Counted from the first letter of the stretch, positions 7,665-17,240 are shown. The stretch: 64,000 bases of DNA from Streptomyces sp. SS1-1 (GCF_008973465.1 NZ_WBXN01000004.1:6302501-6366500), one strand, 5' to 3'. The notes: a model not told the origin generated them from the sequence alone. Numbers and translations are program-made.

Positions 7665-8560
7665 CGGGAGCCGACGCGCTCACCGCCGATCCGGAGCGCA
7701 CCACCCTCGACAAGGCCGCCGCGGAGAACTTCCCCGTGGCGCCGTTCTTCCTGCCCAGGGCCTGGCGCGCCGACCTCATGGCCGTCTACGGCTTCGCCCG
7801 CCTCGTCGACGACATCGGCGACGGCGACCTCGCCCCCGGCGGCGCCGACGCCCGCCTGCTCGGCGTGTCCGGCCCCGACGCCGACGACCGCCTCGTGCTG
7901 CTCGACGCCTTCGAGGCCGACCTGCGCCGCGTCTTCGACGGCACCCCGCGCCACCCCCTGCTGCGCCGCCTCCAGCCGACGGTCCACCGCCGCTCGCTGA
8001 CCCCCGAGCCGTTCCTCGGCCTGATCGCCGCCAACCGCCAGGATCAGCTCGTCGGCCGGTACGAGACCTACGACGACCTCCTTGCCTACTGCGAACTCTC
8101 CGCCAACCCCGTCGGCCGGCTCGTCCTCGCTGTCACGGGGACCGCGACGCCCGAGCGGATCCGGCTCTCCGACGCGGTGTGCACCGCGCTCCAGATCGTC
8201 GAGCACCTCCAGGACGTCGCCGAGGACCTCGGACGTGACCGGATCTATCTGCCCGCCGAGGACATGAAGCGCTTCCACGTCGACGAAAACGACCTGGCCG
8301 CGAAAACAGCAGGCGCATCGGTGCGCGCACTGGTTGCATACGAAGCCGAACGCGCCCGGAACCTCCTGAATGAAGGCACGCCCCTCGTGGGTAGCGTCCA
8401 CGGCAGGCTCAAGCTGCTGCTGGCGGGTTTCGTGGCGGGGGGAAGGGCGGCCGTCGAAGCGATCGCCGCCGCCGAATACGACGTACTCACAGGCCCGCCC
8501 AAGGCCGGCAAGCTCCGGCTGCTGCGCGAGGTGGGCGGGACCCTGCGAGGAGAGGGGTGA
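7661..8560 (+). CDS. hpnC: hydroxysqualene synthase HpnC
   Basis: A 299-aa squalene/phytoene synthase family protein. The two aspartate-rich motifs are visible: LVDDIGD at about residues 48-54 and EHLQDVAEDLGRDRIYLP from about 180. In the three-step bacterial route, HpnC converts presqualene diphosphate to hydroxysqualene. It starts the hopanoid operon; its TGA overlaps the GTG of hpnD. ATG 7661 is preferred to the in-frame GTG 7631 because homology begins shortly after it and because of the ATGA junction with the leader frame. The two neighbouring synthases and an hpnE make the HpnC/D assignment firm. Confidence 0.92.
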   Translation: MTGADALTADPERTTLDKAAAENFPVAPFFLPRAWRADLMAVYGFARLVDDIGDGDLAPGGADARLLGVSGPDADDRLVLLDAFEADLRRVFDGTPRHPLLRRLQPTVHRRSLTPEPFLGLIAANRQDQLVGRYETYDDLLAYCELSANPVGRLVLAVTGTATPERIRLSDAVCTALQIVEHLQDVAEDLGRDRIYLPAEDMKRFHVDENDLAAKTAGASVRALVAYEAERARNLLNEGTPLVGSVHGRLKLLLAGFVAGGRAAVEAIAAAEYDVLTGPPKAGKLRLLREVGGTLRGEG

Positions 8561-9507
8561 TCCGGACCGTGGAGTCTGCACCACACGTGTCCGCACCGGT
8601 ACTCGCCGCCTACAGCTACTGCGAGACCGTCACCGGACGGCAGGCCCGGAACTTCGCCTACGGCATCCGGCTGCTGCCCACGCCCAAGCGCCGGGCGATG
8701 TCGGCGCTGTACGCGTTCTCGCGCCGGGTCGACGACATCGGCGACGGCACCCTGCCCGGCGACGTCAAGACCGCCCGGCTCGAGGACACCCGCGGGGTCC
8801 TGACCCGGATCCGCGAGGGCGAGATCGACGAGGACGACACCGACCCCGTCGCCGTCGCGCTCGCGCACGCCGCCGCCACCTTCCCGATCCCGCTCGGCGG
8901 CCTGGACGAGCTGATCGACGGCGTGCTCATGGACGTCCGGGGCGAGACCTACGAGACCTGGGACGACCTCAAGGTGTACTGCCGCTGCGTGGCGGGCGCC
9001 ATCGGCCGTCTCTCGCTCGGCGTCTTCGGCACCGAACCGCACGCGCGCGGCGCCGAACGCGCCCCCGAGTACGCCGACACCCTGGGCCTGGCCCTCCAGC
9101 TCACCAACATCCTGCGCGACGTCCGCGAGGACGGCGAGGGCGGCCGTACGTATCTGCCCGCGGACGACCTCGCCAAGTTCGGCTGCTCCGCCGGCTTCCA
9201 CGGGCCGACCCCGCCGGAGGGCTCCGACTTCGCCGGCCTCGTGCACTTCGAGGTCCGCCGGGCCCGCGCCCTGTTCGCCGAGGGCTACCGGCTGCTCCCC
9301 ATGCTCGACCGGCGCAGCGGCGCCTGCGTCGCCGCGATGGCCGGCATCTACCGCCGCCTCCTGGACCGCATCGAACGCGACCCGGAGGCCGTCCTGCGCG
9401 GCCGTGTCTCCCTGCCCGGCCGGGAGAAGGCCTACGTCGCCGTCCGCGGCCTGTCCGGCCTCGACACCCGGCACGTGACCCGGCGAGCCGTCAGGAGGCG
9501 TGCCTGA
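8557..9507 (+). CDS. hpnD: presqualene diphosphate synthase HpnD
   Basis: A 316-aa paralogue of HpnC that joins two farnesyl diphosphates into presqualene diphosphate. The first motif RVDDIGD is at about residues 58-64 and the second, NILRDVRED followed by GGRTYLP, at about 183-200. The GTG start overlaps the hpnC stop (GTGA). Its own TGA shares its last base with an ATG that opens a 39-codon frame leading into hpnE. Confidence 0.92.
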   Translation: MIRTVESAPHVSAPVLAAYSYCETVTGRQARNFAYGIRLLPTPKRRAMSALYAFSRRVDDIGDGTLPGDVKTARLEDTRGVLTRIREGEIDEDDTDPVAVALAHAAATFPIPLGGLDELIDGVLMDVRGETYETWDDLKVYCRCVAGAIGRLSLGVFGTEPHARGAERAPEYADTLGLALQLTNILRDVREDGEGGRTYLPADDLAKFGCSAGFHGPTPPEGSDFAGLVHFEVRRARALFAEGYRLLPMLDRRSGACVAAMAGIYRRLLDRIERDPEAVLRGRVSLPGREKAYVAVRGLSGLDTRHVTRRAVRRRA

Positions 9508-9626
9508 TGCAGCTGGGCGGAAAACGGCGGGCAACCCTCCGCGGCCGTACCGCGTCCCTGACGACGACCGGCCGAACGGCGTCCGGATGCCGGCACGGCG
9601 GTCGCACGGGGGAGGGCGCGCGATGA
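9507..9626 (+). CDS. small basic 39-aa protein between hpnD and hpnE (DUF6380-like)
   Basis: The frame starts MQLGGKRRATLRGR and is rich in Arg, Gly and Thr. AGGAGG at 9493-9497 lies about 9 nt before the ATG. The start overlaps the hpnD stop (TGATG) and the TGA overlaps the hpnE ATG (ATGA), so it fits exactly between the two genes and is probably translated. From memory, small proteins called DUF6380 occur at this spot in Streptomyces hopanoid clusters; I cannot confirm it here. No signal peptide or membrane segment. Function unknown; it may serve only as a coupling cistron. Confidence 0.6.
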   Translation: MQLGGKRRATLRGRTASLTTTGRTASGCRHGGRTGEGAR

Positions 9627-11050
9627 CCGACGGCACACGGTCCGACGGGCCGCTCTCCGGCGCCTCCGACCGCTCCGGGCGGGACGCCGTGGTCATCGGC
9701 GGCGGGCTCGCGGGTGTCACCGCCGCGCTCGCGCTCGCCGACGCGGGCGTGCGCGTCACCCTGCTGGAGGGCCGGCCCCGGCTCGGCGGCCTCGCCTTCT
9801 CCTTCCGGCGCGGCGACCTGACCGTCGACAACGGTCAGCACGTCTATCTGCGCTGCTGCACCGCCTACCGCTGGTTCCTCGACCGGATCGACGGGGCCGC
9901 GCTCGCCCCGCTGCAGGAACGTCTCGACGTGCCCGTCGTCGACCTCGGCAAGCCCGAGGGCCGGCGGCTCGGCCGGCTGCGGCGCGACCCGCTGCCCGTC
10001 CCCCTGCACCTCGGCCGCAGCCTCGCCGGCTATCCGCACCTGTCGCTCGCCGAACGGGCCAGGGTCGGACGCGCCGCGCTCGCCCTCAAGGGCCTCGACC
10101 CGGCCGACCCCGCCCTCGACGACCAGGACTTCGGCAGCTGGCTCGCCGCGCACGGCCAGTCCCCGCGCGCCGTCGAGGCCCTGTGGGACCTGGTCGGCGT
10201 CGCCACCCTCAACGCCGTCGCCGGCGACGCCTCGCTGGGACTCGCCGCCATGGTGTTCAAGACCGGCCTGCTGTCCGAACCGGGCGCCGCCGACATCGGC
10301 TGGTCCCGGGTCCCGCTGGGCGACCTGCACGACGGACTGGCCCGCAAGGCCCTCGACTCCGCGGGCGTCCGCACCGAACTGCGCACCCGCGCCACCTCGC
10401 TCTCCCGCGACGCCGGCGGCCGCTGGAGCGTCCAGGTGCCCGGCGAGACGCTCACCGCCGACGCCGTCGTGCTCGCCGTGCCCCAGCGCGAGGCCCACGC
10501 CCTGCTGCCCGAGGGCGCCCTCGACGACCCCGGCCGGCTGCTGCGCATCGGCACCGCGCCGATCCTCAACGTCCACGTCGTCTACGACCGCACGGTGCTC
10601 GCCGCCCCCTTCCTGACGGCCCTCGGCACCCCGCTGCAGTGGGTCTTCGACCGCACCGAGGCCGCCGGCCTCACCGACGGCCAGTACCTCGCCGTGTCCC
10701 AGTCGGCCGCGCAGGACGAGATCGACGCACCCGTGGCCACCCTCCGCGAGCGGTACCTGCCCGAGCTGGAGCGGCTGCTGCCGCGCGCCCGGGGCGCCCG
10801 CGTGAAGGACTTCTTCGTCACCCGCGAACGCACCGCGACGTTCGCCCCGACCCCCGGCGTCGGACGGCTGCGGCCCGGCGCCCGTACCAAGGCACCCGGC
10901 CTGTACCTGGCCGGAGCGTGGACCGCCACCGGGTGGCCCGCGACCATGGAGAGTGCGGTCCGCAGCGGCGTCGGAGCGGCCGAGGCCGCCCTCGGCGCCC
11001 TCGGCAGGCCCCGCCCCGGCCATCTCTTCGCCGTCGAGGAGGCGGCCTGA
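9623..11050 (+). CDS. hpnE: hydroxysqualene dehydroxylase HpnE (FAD-dependent)
   Basis: A 475-aa flavoprotein of the phytoene-desaturase/amine-oxidase superfamily that reduces hydroxysqualene to squalene. The dinucleotide-binding GGGLAG lies at residues 26-31, followed by LLEGRPRLGG, and the C-terminal FAD motif reads GLYLAGAWTATGWPATMESAV. ATG 9623 has GGGGGAGG 8 nt upstream and overlaps the stop of the 39-codon frame. Its TGA overlaps the start of the prenyl synthase gene. Confidence 0.92.
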   Translation: MTDGTRSDGPLSGASDRSGRDAVVIGGGLAGVTAALALADAGVRVTLLEGRPRLGGLAFSFRRGDLTVDNGQHVYLRCCTAYRWFLDRIDGAALAPLQERLDVPVVDLGKPEGRRLGRLRRDPLPVPLHLGRSLAGYPHLSLAERARVGRAALALKGLDPADPALDDQDFGSWLAAHGQSPRAVEALWDLVGVATLNAVAGDASLGLAAMVFKTGLLSEPGAADIGWSRVPLGDLHDGLARKALDSAGVRTELRTRATSLSRDAGGRWSVQVPGETLTADAVVLAVPQREAHALLPEGALDDPGRLLRIGTAPILNVHVVYDRTVLAAPFLTALGTPLQWVFDRTEAAGLTDGQYLAVSQSAAQDEIDAPVATLRERYLPELERLLPRARGARVKDFFVTRERTATFAPTPGVGRLRPGARTKAPGLYLAGAWTATGWPATMESAVRSGVGAAEAALGALGRPRPGHLFAVEEAA

Positions 11051-12186
11051 TGCTGAACGAGCACGCGGCGGCAGGCCCCCGCACCCCCGGTACCGCTACA
11101 AGAGGAGAGACCGTGCCCACTGTGCCCCCGGCCGAGAAGGCCGCTCGAGAGACCGCGGTCGACGTGACCGCGCTCCTGGAGCGCGGGAGGACCCTGGCCA
11201 CACCGGTACTGCGGACGGCGATCGACCGCCTGGCCGCTCCCATGGACACCGTCTCCGCGTACCACTTCGGCTGGATCGACGCCCACGGCAACCCCACGGC
11301 CGGCGACGGCGGCAAGGCCGTGCGCCCCGCCCTCGCGGTGCTCTCCGCCGAGGTCACCGGAGCCGCCCCCGAGGCCGGCATCCCCGGGGCCGTCGCCGTG
11401 GAACTCGTCCACAACTTCTCCCTGCTGCACGACGACCTCATGGACGGCGACGAGCAGCGCCGGCACCGCGACACCGTCTGGAAGGTGCACGGCCCCGCCC
11501 AGGCCATCCTCGTCGGGGACGCCCTGTTCGCCCTCGCCTACGACGTCCTGCTGGAACGCGGCACCGCCGAGGCCGGCCGCGCCGCCCGCCGGCTCACCAC
11601 CGCCACCCGCGCCCTGATCGACGGTCAGGCGCAGGACATCTCCTACGAGCACCGCGACCGCGTCAGCGTCGAGGAGTGCCTGGAGATGGAGGGCAACAAG
11701 ACCGGCGCCCTGCTGGCCTGCGCCTCCTCCATCGGCGCGGTCCTCGGCGGCGCCGACGAGCGGACCGCCGACACCCTGGAGACGTACGGCTACCACCTCG
11801 GCCTCGCCTTCCAGGCCGTCGACGACCTCCTCGGCATCTGGGGCGACCCGGACGCCACCGGCAAGCAGACCTGGAGCGACCTGCGCCAGCGCAAGAAGTC
11901 CCTGCCGGTCGTCGCCGCGCTCGCGGCGGGCGGCAGCGCCTCCGAGCGGCTCGGTGAGATCCTCGCCGCCGACGCCAAGAGCAGCGACTTCGCGACCTTC
12001 TCCGAGGAGGAGTTCGCCGCCCGGGCCGCCCTCATCGAGGAGGCGGGCGGCCGCGAGTGGACGGCCGAGGAGGCACGCCGCCAGCACACCATCGCCGTCG
12101 AGGCCCTCGACGCCGTCGACATGCCCGAGCGCGTGCGGGCGCAGTTCACGGCGCTCGCGGACTTCGTCGTCGTCCGCAAGAGATGA
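11050..12186 (+). CDS. polyprenyl diphosphate synthase (probably farnesyl diphosphate synthase)
   Basis: A 378-aa trans-prenyl transferase with the first aspartate-rich motif DDLMD (128-132) and the second DDLLGIWGD (from 258). Phe occupies the fifth position before the first motif (FSLLHDDLMD), the place where an aromatic residue limits chain length, so a C15 product fits. It would supply farnesyl diphosphate to HpnD. ATG 11050 overlaps the hpnE stop and has GAGGAGG 7 nt before it. GTG 11113, preceded by AGAGGAGA, is an alternative giving a 357-aa protein. Confidence 0.88.
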   Translation: MLNEHAAAGPRTPGTATRGETVPTVPPAEKAARETAVDVTALLERGRTLATPVLRTAIDRLAAPMDTVSAYHFGWIDAHGNPTAGDGGKAVRPALAVLSAEVTGAAPEAGIPGAVAVELVHNFSLLHDDLMDGDEQRRHRDTVWKVHGPAQAILVGDALFALAYDVLLERGTAEAGRAARRLTTATRALIDGQAQDISYEHRDRVSVEECLEMEGNKTGALLACASSIGAVLGGADERTADTLETYGYHLGLAFQAVDDLLGIWGDPDATGKQTWSDLRQRKKSLPVVAALAAGGSASERLGEILAADAKSSDFATFSEEEFAARAALIEEAGGREWTAEEARRQHTIAVEALDAVDMPERVRAQFTALADFVVVRKR

Positions 12187-12239
12187 ACACCATCGGGGGA
12201 AGAGAGATGATCCATATCGGTCGAATAGTCCTCGCGTAG
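12183..12239 (+). CDS. possible 18-codon ORF between the prenyl synthase gene and shc
   Basis: ATG 12183 overlaps the upstream TGA (ATGA) and opens MNTIGGREMIHIGRIVLA before TAG. An internal ATG at 12207 follows GGGGAAGAGAG and could be the real start of a 10-codon peptide. The bases are less GC-biased than the neighbours. There is a 90-nt gap before shc. It may be a coupling cistron or leader; no homologue is recognised. Confidence 0.3.
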   Translation: MNTIGGREMIHIGRIVLA

Positions 12240-12329
12240 TCGCCGGCCGGAGGCGCTGGACGCAGCGCCCCGGCCGACGGCGGACCCACAGCAGACGCAC
12301 CGCTTGCAGCACTGCACGAAGGGGAAGCC

Positions 12330-14363
12330 ATGACAGCGACGACCGACGGAAGCACCGGGGCGGCCCTGCCGCCCCGGGCCGCCGCGGCCAGTGAGATCCA
12401 CAGCGAGACCCCCCTGGCGACCGGGGCGCACGAGGCCGCCGAACGCGCCGCCCGGCGCGCCACCGACTTCCTCCTGGCCCGCCAGGACCCCGAGGGCTGG
12501 TGGAAGGGCGACCTGGAGACGAACGTCACCATGGACGCCGAGGACCTGCTGCTGCGTCAGTTCCTCGGCATCCGGGACGAGGAGACCACGCGGGCCGCCG
12601 CCCTCTTCATCCGCGGCGAGCAGCGCGACGACGGCACCTGGGCCACCTTCTACGGCGGGCCCGGCGAACTGTCCACCACCATCGAGGCGTACGTCGCCCT
12701 GCGGCTGGCCGGCGACGCCCCCGACGCCCCGCACATGGCGAAGGCCTCCGCCTGGATCCGGGCCCGGGGCGGCATCGCCGAGGCCCGCGTGTTCACCCGT
12801 ATCTGGCTGGCCCTGTTCGGCTGGTGGAAGTGGGAGGACCTGCCCGAACTCCCGCCGGAACTCATCTACTTCCCCACCTGGGTGCCGCTCAACATCTACG
12901 ACTTCGGCTGCTGGGCCCGGCAGACCATCGTCCCGCTGACGATCGTCTCCGCGAAGCGCCCGGTGCGCCCCGCGCCCTTCCCGCTCGACGAGCTGCACAC
13001 CGACCCGGCGAACCCCAACCCGCCCAAGCCGCTCGCCCCGGTGGCGAGTTGGGACGGTGCCTTCCAGCGGCTGGACAAGGCCCTGCACCAGCTGCGCAAG
13101 GTCGTCCCGCGCAGACTCCGCAGAGCGGCCATGAACACCGCCGCCCGCTGGATCATCGAACGGCAGGAGAACGACGGCTGCTGGGGCGGCATCCAGCCCC
13201 CGGCGGTCTACTCGATCATCGCGCTGCACCTGCTCGGCTACGACCTGAAGCACCCGGTGATGCGCGAGGGACTGGCGTCCCTGGACCGCTTCGCCGTGTG
13301 GCGCGAGGACGGCGCCCGGATGATCGAGGCGTGCCAGTCACCGGTGTGGGACACCTGTCTGGCCACCATCGCTCTGGTGGACGCGGGCGTGCCCGCCGAC
13401 CACCCGCAACTCGTCAAGGCCGCCGACTGGATGCTCGGCGAGGAGATCGTCCGGCCCGGCGACTGGTCGGTCCGGCGCCCCCAACTGCCGCCCGGCGGCT
13501 GGGCGTTCGAGTTCCACAACGACAACTACCCCGACATCGACGACACCGCCGAGGTGGTCCTGGCGCTGCGCCGGGTCCGCCACCACGACGCCGAGCGCAT
13601 GGAACGCGCGATCGGCCGCGGGGTGCGCTGGAACCTCGGCATGCAGTCCCGCAACGGGGCGTGGGGCGCCTTCGACGTCGACAACACCAGCCCCTTCCCG
13701 AACCGGCTGCCGTTCTGCGACTTCGGCGAGGTCATCGACCCGCCGTCGGCGGACGTCACCGCGCACGTCGTCGAGATGCTCGCCGTCGAGGGGCTCGCCC
13801 ACGACCCGCGCACCCGGCGCGGCATCGCCTGGCTCCTCGCCGAACAGGAGCCCGACGGCTCGTGGTTCGGGCGCTGGGGCGTCAACTACCTCTACGGCAC
13901 CGGGTCCGTCGTCCCGGCCCTGACGGCCGCGGGCTTCCCCGGCTCCCACCCGGCGATCCGCCGGGCCGTCGCCTGGCTGGAGTCCGTCCAGAACGACGAC
14001 GGCGGCTGGGGCGAGGACCTGCGCTCCTACAAGTACGCCAAGGAGTGGAGCGGCAGGGGCGCCTCGACGGCCTCGCAGACGGCCTGGGCGCTGATGGCCC
14101 TCCTCGCGGCGGGCGAGAAGGACTCCAAGGCCGTGGAACGCGGCATCGAGTGGCTGGCCGCCACCCAGCGGCCGGACGGCACCTGGGACGAGCCGTACTT
14201 CACCGGCACCGGCTTCCCCTGGGACTTCTCGATCAACTACCACCTCTACCGGCAGGTCTTCCCGCTGACCGCGCTCGGCCGGTACCTGCACGGGGAACCC
14301 TTCGCCGGCAAGGCGACCGCCACCGCCACCACCCCCGCCGCCGACGCCGAGGGGAGCGGATGA
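12330..14363 (+). CDS. shc: squalene-hopene cyclase
   Basis: A 677-aa triterpene cyclase that folds squalene to hopene/hopanol at the membrane. The catalytic DxDD motif appears as DIDDT starting at residue 402. Several QW-type repeats are visible (for example QNDDGGWGED and QRPDGTWDE). Length is normal for the family. Start ATG with GAAGGGGAAG upstream. A 90-nt gap separates it from the prenyl synthase gene. Its stop overlaps the hpnG start by ATGA. Confidence 0.96.
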   Translation: MTATTDGSTGAALPPRAAAASEIHSETPLATGAHEAAERAARRATDFLLARQDPEGWWKGDLETNVTMDAEDLLLRQFLGIRDEETTRAAALFIRGEQRDDGTWATFYGGPGELSTTIEAYVALRLAGDAPDAPHMAKASAWIRARGGIAEARVFTRIWLALFGWWKWEDLPELPPELIYFPTWVPLNIYDFGCWARQTIVPLTIVSAKRPVRPAPFPLDELHTDPANPNPPKPLAPVASWDGAFQRLDKALHQLRKVVPRRLRRAAMNTAARWIIERQENDGCWGGIQPPAVYSIIALHLLGYDLKHPVMREGLASLDRFAVWREDGARMIEACQSPVWDTCLATIALVDAGVPADHPQLVKAADWMLGEEIVRPGDWSVRRPQLPPGGWAFEFHNDNYPDIDDTAEVVLALRRVRHHDAERMERAIGRGVRWNLGMQSRNGAWGAFDVDNTSPFPNRLPFCDFGEVIDPPSADVTAHVVEMLAVEGLAHDPRTRRGIAWLLAEQEPDGSWFGRWGVNYLYGTGSVVPALTAAGFPGSHPAIRRAVAWLESVQNDDGGWGEDLRSYKYAKEWSGRGASTASQTAWALMALLAAGEKDSKAVERGIEWLAATQRPDGTWDEPYFTGTGFPWDFSINYHLYRQVFPLTALGRYLHGEPFAGKATATATTPAADAEGSG

Positions 14364-15001
14364 ACCCACAGCCCGCCCCGGCCCCGCTGCTGATCGCCTG
14401 CGCGCTCGGCATCGAGCAGATCGCCCTGCGCACCGGCGACCGGGGCGGGGCCGGCGGGCCGGTCACCGTGCTGCGCACCGGCATGGGACCCCGTTCGGCC
14501 GAGCGCTCGGTGACCCGTCTGCTGGCCGACCCGGCGCTGGCGGAGGCGGCCGTCCTCGCCACCGGCTTCTGCGCGGGCCTCGCCCCCGGGATGCACCCCG
14601 GCGACCTCGTGGTCGCCGAGGAGACCCGGGATCCGGCGGGAACCGTTCCGTGCACGGGGACCGACCTGCTGGTGAAAGCCCTCACGCGGTCCGTCCCGGG
14701 CCGCACCGTCCACACCGGACCGCTCACCGGCTCGGACCATGTGGTCCGCGGTCAGGAACGGTCCGATCTGCTCACGACCGGCGCGATCGCGGTCGACATG
14801 GAATCCGCGGCCACGCTCCTGAGCGCCGTACGCACGGGCGAGCGCCCGGTTGCGGCCGTCCGGGTGGTCGTGGACGCTCCAGAACATGAACTCGTCCGGA
14901 TCGGCACATTGCGCGGTGGAATATCGGCCTTCCGCGTTCTTCGTTCCGTTCTGCCTGCTTTCTATGAATGGCACCGTTCCTTGCTGCTCCCCAGGAGGTG
15001 A
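14360..15001 (+). CDS. hpnG: adenosylhopane nucleosidase HpnG
   Basis: A 213-aa nucleoside-phosphorylase-fold protein. The nucleoside-binding motif VDMESAATLL is present, with glycine-rich strands at VLRTGMGPRSAE and VLATGFCAGLAPG. HpnG removes adenine from adenosylhopane to give a ribosyl or phosphoribosyl hopane, the step after HpnH. Here it precedes hpnH by 5 nt, with AGGAGGTG at the end of hpnG serving as the hpnH ribosome binding site. Confidence 0.88.
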   Translation: MNPQPAPAPLLIACALGIEQIALRTGDRGGAGGPVTVLRTGMGPRSAERSVTRLLADPALAEAAVLATGFCAGLAPGMHPGDLVVAEETRDPAGTVPCTGTDLLVKALTRSVPGRTVHTGPLTGSDHVVRGQERSDLLTTGAIAVDMESAATLLSAVRTGERPVAAVRVVVDAPEHELVRIGTLRGGISAFRVLRSVLPAFYEWHRSLLLPRR

Positions 15002-15006
15002 GCCAG

Positions 15007-16029
15007 ATGGCCATGCCGCTGCGCCAGTCCATCAAGGTCGCTACTTACTTGGCTGAACAGAAGCTCCGCAGGCGTGACAAGTTCCCGCTCATCGTCGAGC
15101 TGGAACCCCTGTTCGCGTGCAACCTCAAATGCGAGGGCTGTGGCAAGATCCAGCACCCGGCGGGGGTCCTGAAGCAGCGCATGCCCGTGGCGCAGGCCGT
15201 GGGCGCGGTGCTGGAGTCCGGGGCGCCGATGGTGTCCATCGCCGGCGGCGAGCCGCTGATGCATCCGCAGATCGACGAGATCGTGCGGCAGCTCGTGGCC
15301 AAGCGCAAGTACGTCTTCCTGTGCACCAACGCCATGCTGCTGCGCAAGAAGATGGACAAGTTCACGCCGTCGCCGTACTTCGCGTTCGCCGTGCACATCG
15401 ACGGCCTGCGGGAGCGTCACGACGAGTCCGTGGCGAAGGAGGGCGTCTTCGACGAGGCCGTCGAGGCGATCAAGGAGGCCAAGCGGCGCGGCTTCCGGGT
15501 CACCACCAACTCGACGTTCTTCAACACCGACACCCCGCAGACCATCATCGAGGTGCTCAACTTCCTCAACGACGACCTCCAGGTCGACGAGATGATGATC
15601 TCGCCCGCCTACGCCTACGAGAAGGCACCGGACCAGGAGCACTTCCTCGGCGTCGAGCAGACCCGCGAGCTGTTCAAGAAGGCCTTCGCCGGCGGCAACC
15701 GCCGCAAGTGGCGGCTGAACCACTCGCCGCTGTTCCTCGACTTCCTCGAGGGCAAGGTCGACTTCCCCTGCACGGCCTGGGCGATCCCGAACTACTCCCT
15801 CTTCGGCTGGCAGCGCCCCTGCTACCTGATGAGCGACGGCTACGTCCCGACGTACCGCGAGCTGATCGAGGACACCGACTGGGACAAGTACGGCCGCGGC
15901 AAGGACCCGCGCTGCGCCAACTGCATGGCGCACTGCGGCTACGAACCCACCGCCGTCCTCGCCACCATGGGCTCGCTCAAGGAGTCGCTGCGCGCCATGC
16001 GTGAGACCGTCTCCGGAAACCGGGAGTGA
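15007..16029 (+). CDS. hpnH: adenosylhopane synthase HpnH (radical SAM)
   Basis: A 340-aa radical SAM enzyme with the cluster motif CNLKCEGCG (Cys38, Cys42, Cys45). It joins a 5'-deoxyadenosyl group to a hopene, starting side-chain extension. Further cysteines in CANCMAHCGYEP near the C-terminus are typical of HpnH. ATG 15007 has AGGAGGTG 7 nt upstream. Confidence 0.94.
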   Translation: MAMPLRQSIKVATYLAEQKLRRRDKFPLIVELEPLFACNLKCEGCGKIQHPAGVLKQRMPVAQAVGAVLESGAPMVSIAGGEPLMHPQIDEIVRQLVAKRKYVFLCTNAMLLRKKMDKFTPSPYFAFAVHIDGLRERHDESVAKEGVFDEAVEAIKEAKRRGFRVTTNSTFFNTDTPQTIIEVLNFLNDDLQVDEMMISPAYAYEKAPDQEHFLGVEQTRELFKKAFAGGNRRKWRLNHSPLFLDFLEGKVDFPCTAWAIPNYSLFGWQRPCYLMSDGYVPTYRELIEDTDWDKYGRGKDPRCANCMAHCGYEPTAVLATMGSLKESLRAMRETVSGNRE

Positions 16030-16033
16030 TCCC

Positions 16034-17209
16034 ATGACCGCCATCTCCTTGGGCGTCCCCGAGGTACCGGCCCGGCCGATCGCCCCGCGACGTACGTCCC
16101 GGCGGATCCAGGTCGGACCGGTGGCGGTCGGCGGCGGCGCCCCGGTGTCGGTGCAGTCGATGACGACGACGCGTACGTCGGACATCGGTGCGACGCTGCA
16201 GCAGATCGCGGAGCTGACGGCGTCGGGCTGCCAGATCGTGCGGGTGGCGTGCCCGACGCAGGACGACGCGGACGCGCTGGCGACGATCACGCGGAAGTCG
16301 CAGATCCCGGTGATCGCGGACATCCACTTCCAGCCGAAGTACGTGTTCGCGGCGATCGAGGCGGGCTGCGCGGCGGTCCGGGTGAACCCGGGCAACATCA
16401 AGCAGTTCGACGACAAGGTGAAGGAGATCGCGGGGGCCGCGAAGGACCACGGCACCCCGATCCGGATCGGCGTGAACGCGGGTTCGTTGGACCGGCGTCT
16501 GCTGCAGAAGTACGGCAAGGCGACGCCCGAGGCCCTGGTGGAGTCGGCGCTGTGGGAGGCGTCCCTCTTCGAGGAGCACGACTTCCGGGACATCAAGATC
16601 TCCGTGAAGCACAACGACCCGGTGATCATGATCGAGGCGTACAAGCAGCTCGCCGCCCAGTGCGACTACCCGCTGCACCTCGGCGTGACCGAGGCGGGCC
16701 CCGCCTTCCAGGGCACGATCAAGAGCGCGGTGGCGTTCGGCGCGCTGCTCTCGCAGGGCATCGGCGACACCATCCGGGTGTCGCTGAGCGCTCCGCCCGC
16801 GGAGGAGGTCAAGGTCGGCATGCAGATCCTGCAGTCGCTCGGGCTGCGGGAACGGCGGCTGGAGATCGTCTCCTGCCCGTCCTGCGGGCGGGCGCAGGTC
16901 GACGTCTACAAGCTGGCCGAGGAGGTCACCGCGGGCCTGGACGGCATGGAGGTGCCGCTGCGGGTGGCGGTCATGGGGTGTGTCGTCAACGGCCCCGGCG
17001 AGGCGCGTGAGGCCGACCTCGGCGTCGCCTCCGGCAACGGCAAGGGGCAGATCTTCGTCAAGGGCGAGGTCGTCAAGACCGTCCCCGAGTCGAAGATCGT
17101 CGAGACCCTCATCGAGGAGGCGATGAAGATCGCCGAGCAGATGGAACAGGACGGGGCCGCAGCGGGCGTCCCCACCGGCACGGGGAAACCGGCAGTGACG
17201 GTGAGTTGA
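16034..17209 (+). CDS. ispG: 4-hydroxy-3-methylbut-2-enyl diphosphate synthase (IspG), cluster copy
   Basis: A 391-aa iron-sulfur enzyme of the MEP pathway. The three cluster cysteines are visible (Cys281 and Cys284 in SCPSCG; Cys316 in GCVVNGPGE). Signature stretches QSMTTTRT and NPGN are intact. Streptomyces normally carry another ispG elsewhere, so this copy probably raises isoprenoid supply for hopanoids. ATG 16034 follows GGGAG and lies 4 nt after the hpnH stop. Confidence 0.95.
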   Translation: MTAISLGVPEVPARPIAPRRTSRRIQVGPVAVGGGAPVSVQSMTTTRTSDIGATLQQIAELTASGCQIVRVACPTQDDADALATITRKSQIPVIADIHFQPKYVFAAIEAGCAAVRVNPGNIKQFDDKVKEIAGAAKDHGTPIRIGVNAGSLDRRLLQKYGKATPEALVESALWEASLFEEHDFRDIKISVKHNDPVIMIEAYKQLAAQCDYPLHLGVTEAGPAFQGTIKSAVAFGALLSQGIGDTIRVSLSAPPAEEVKVGMQILQSLGLRERRLEIVSCPSCGRAQVDVYKLAEEVTAGLDGMEVPLRVAVMGCVVNGPGEAREADLGVASGNGKGQIFVKGEVVKTVPESKIVETLIEEAMKIAEQMEQDGAAAGVPTGTGKPAVTVS

Positions 17210-17240
17210 AGCACGGCACGGACCGAGAGGGGGCCCGAGC

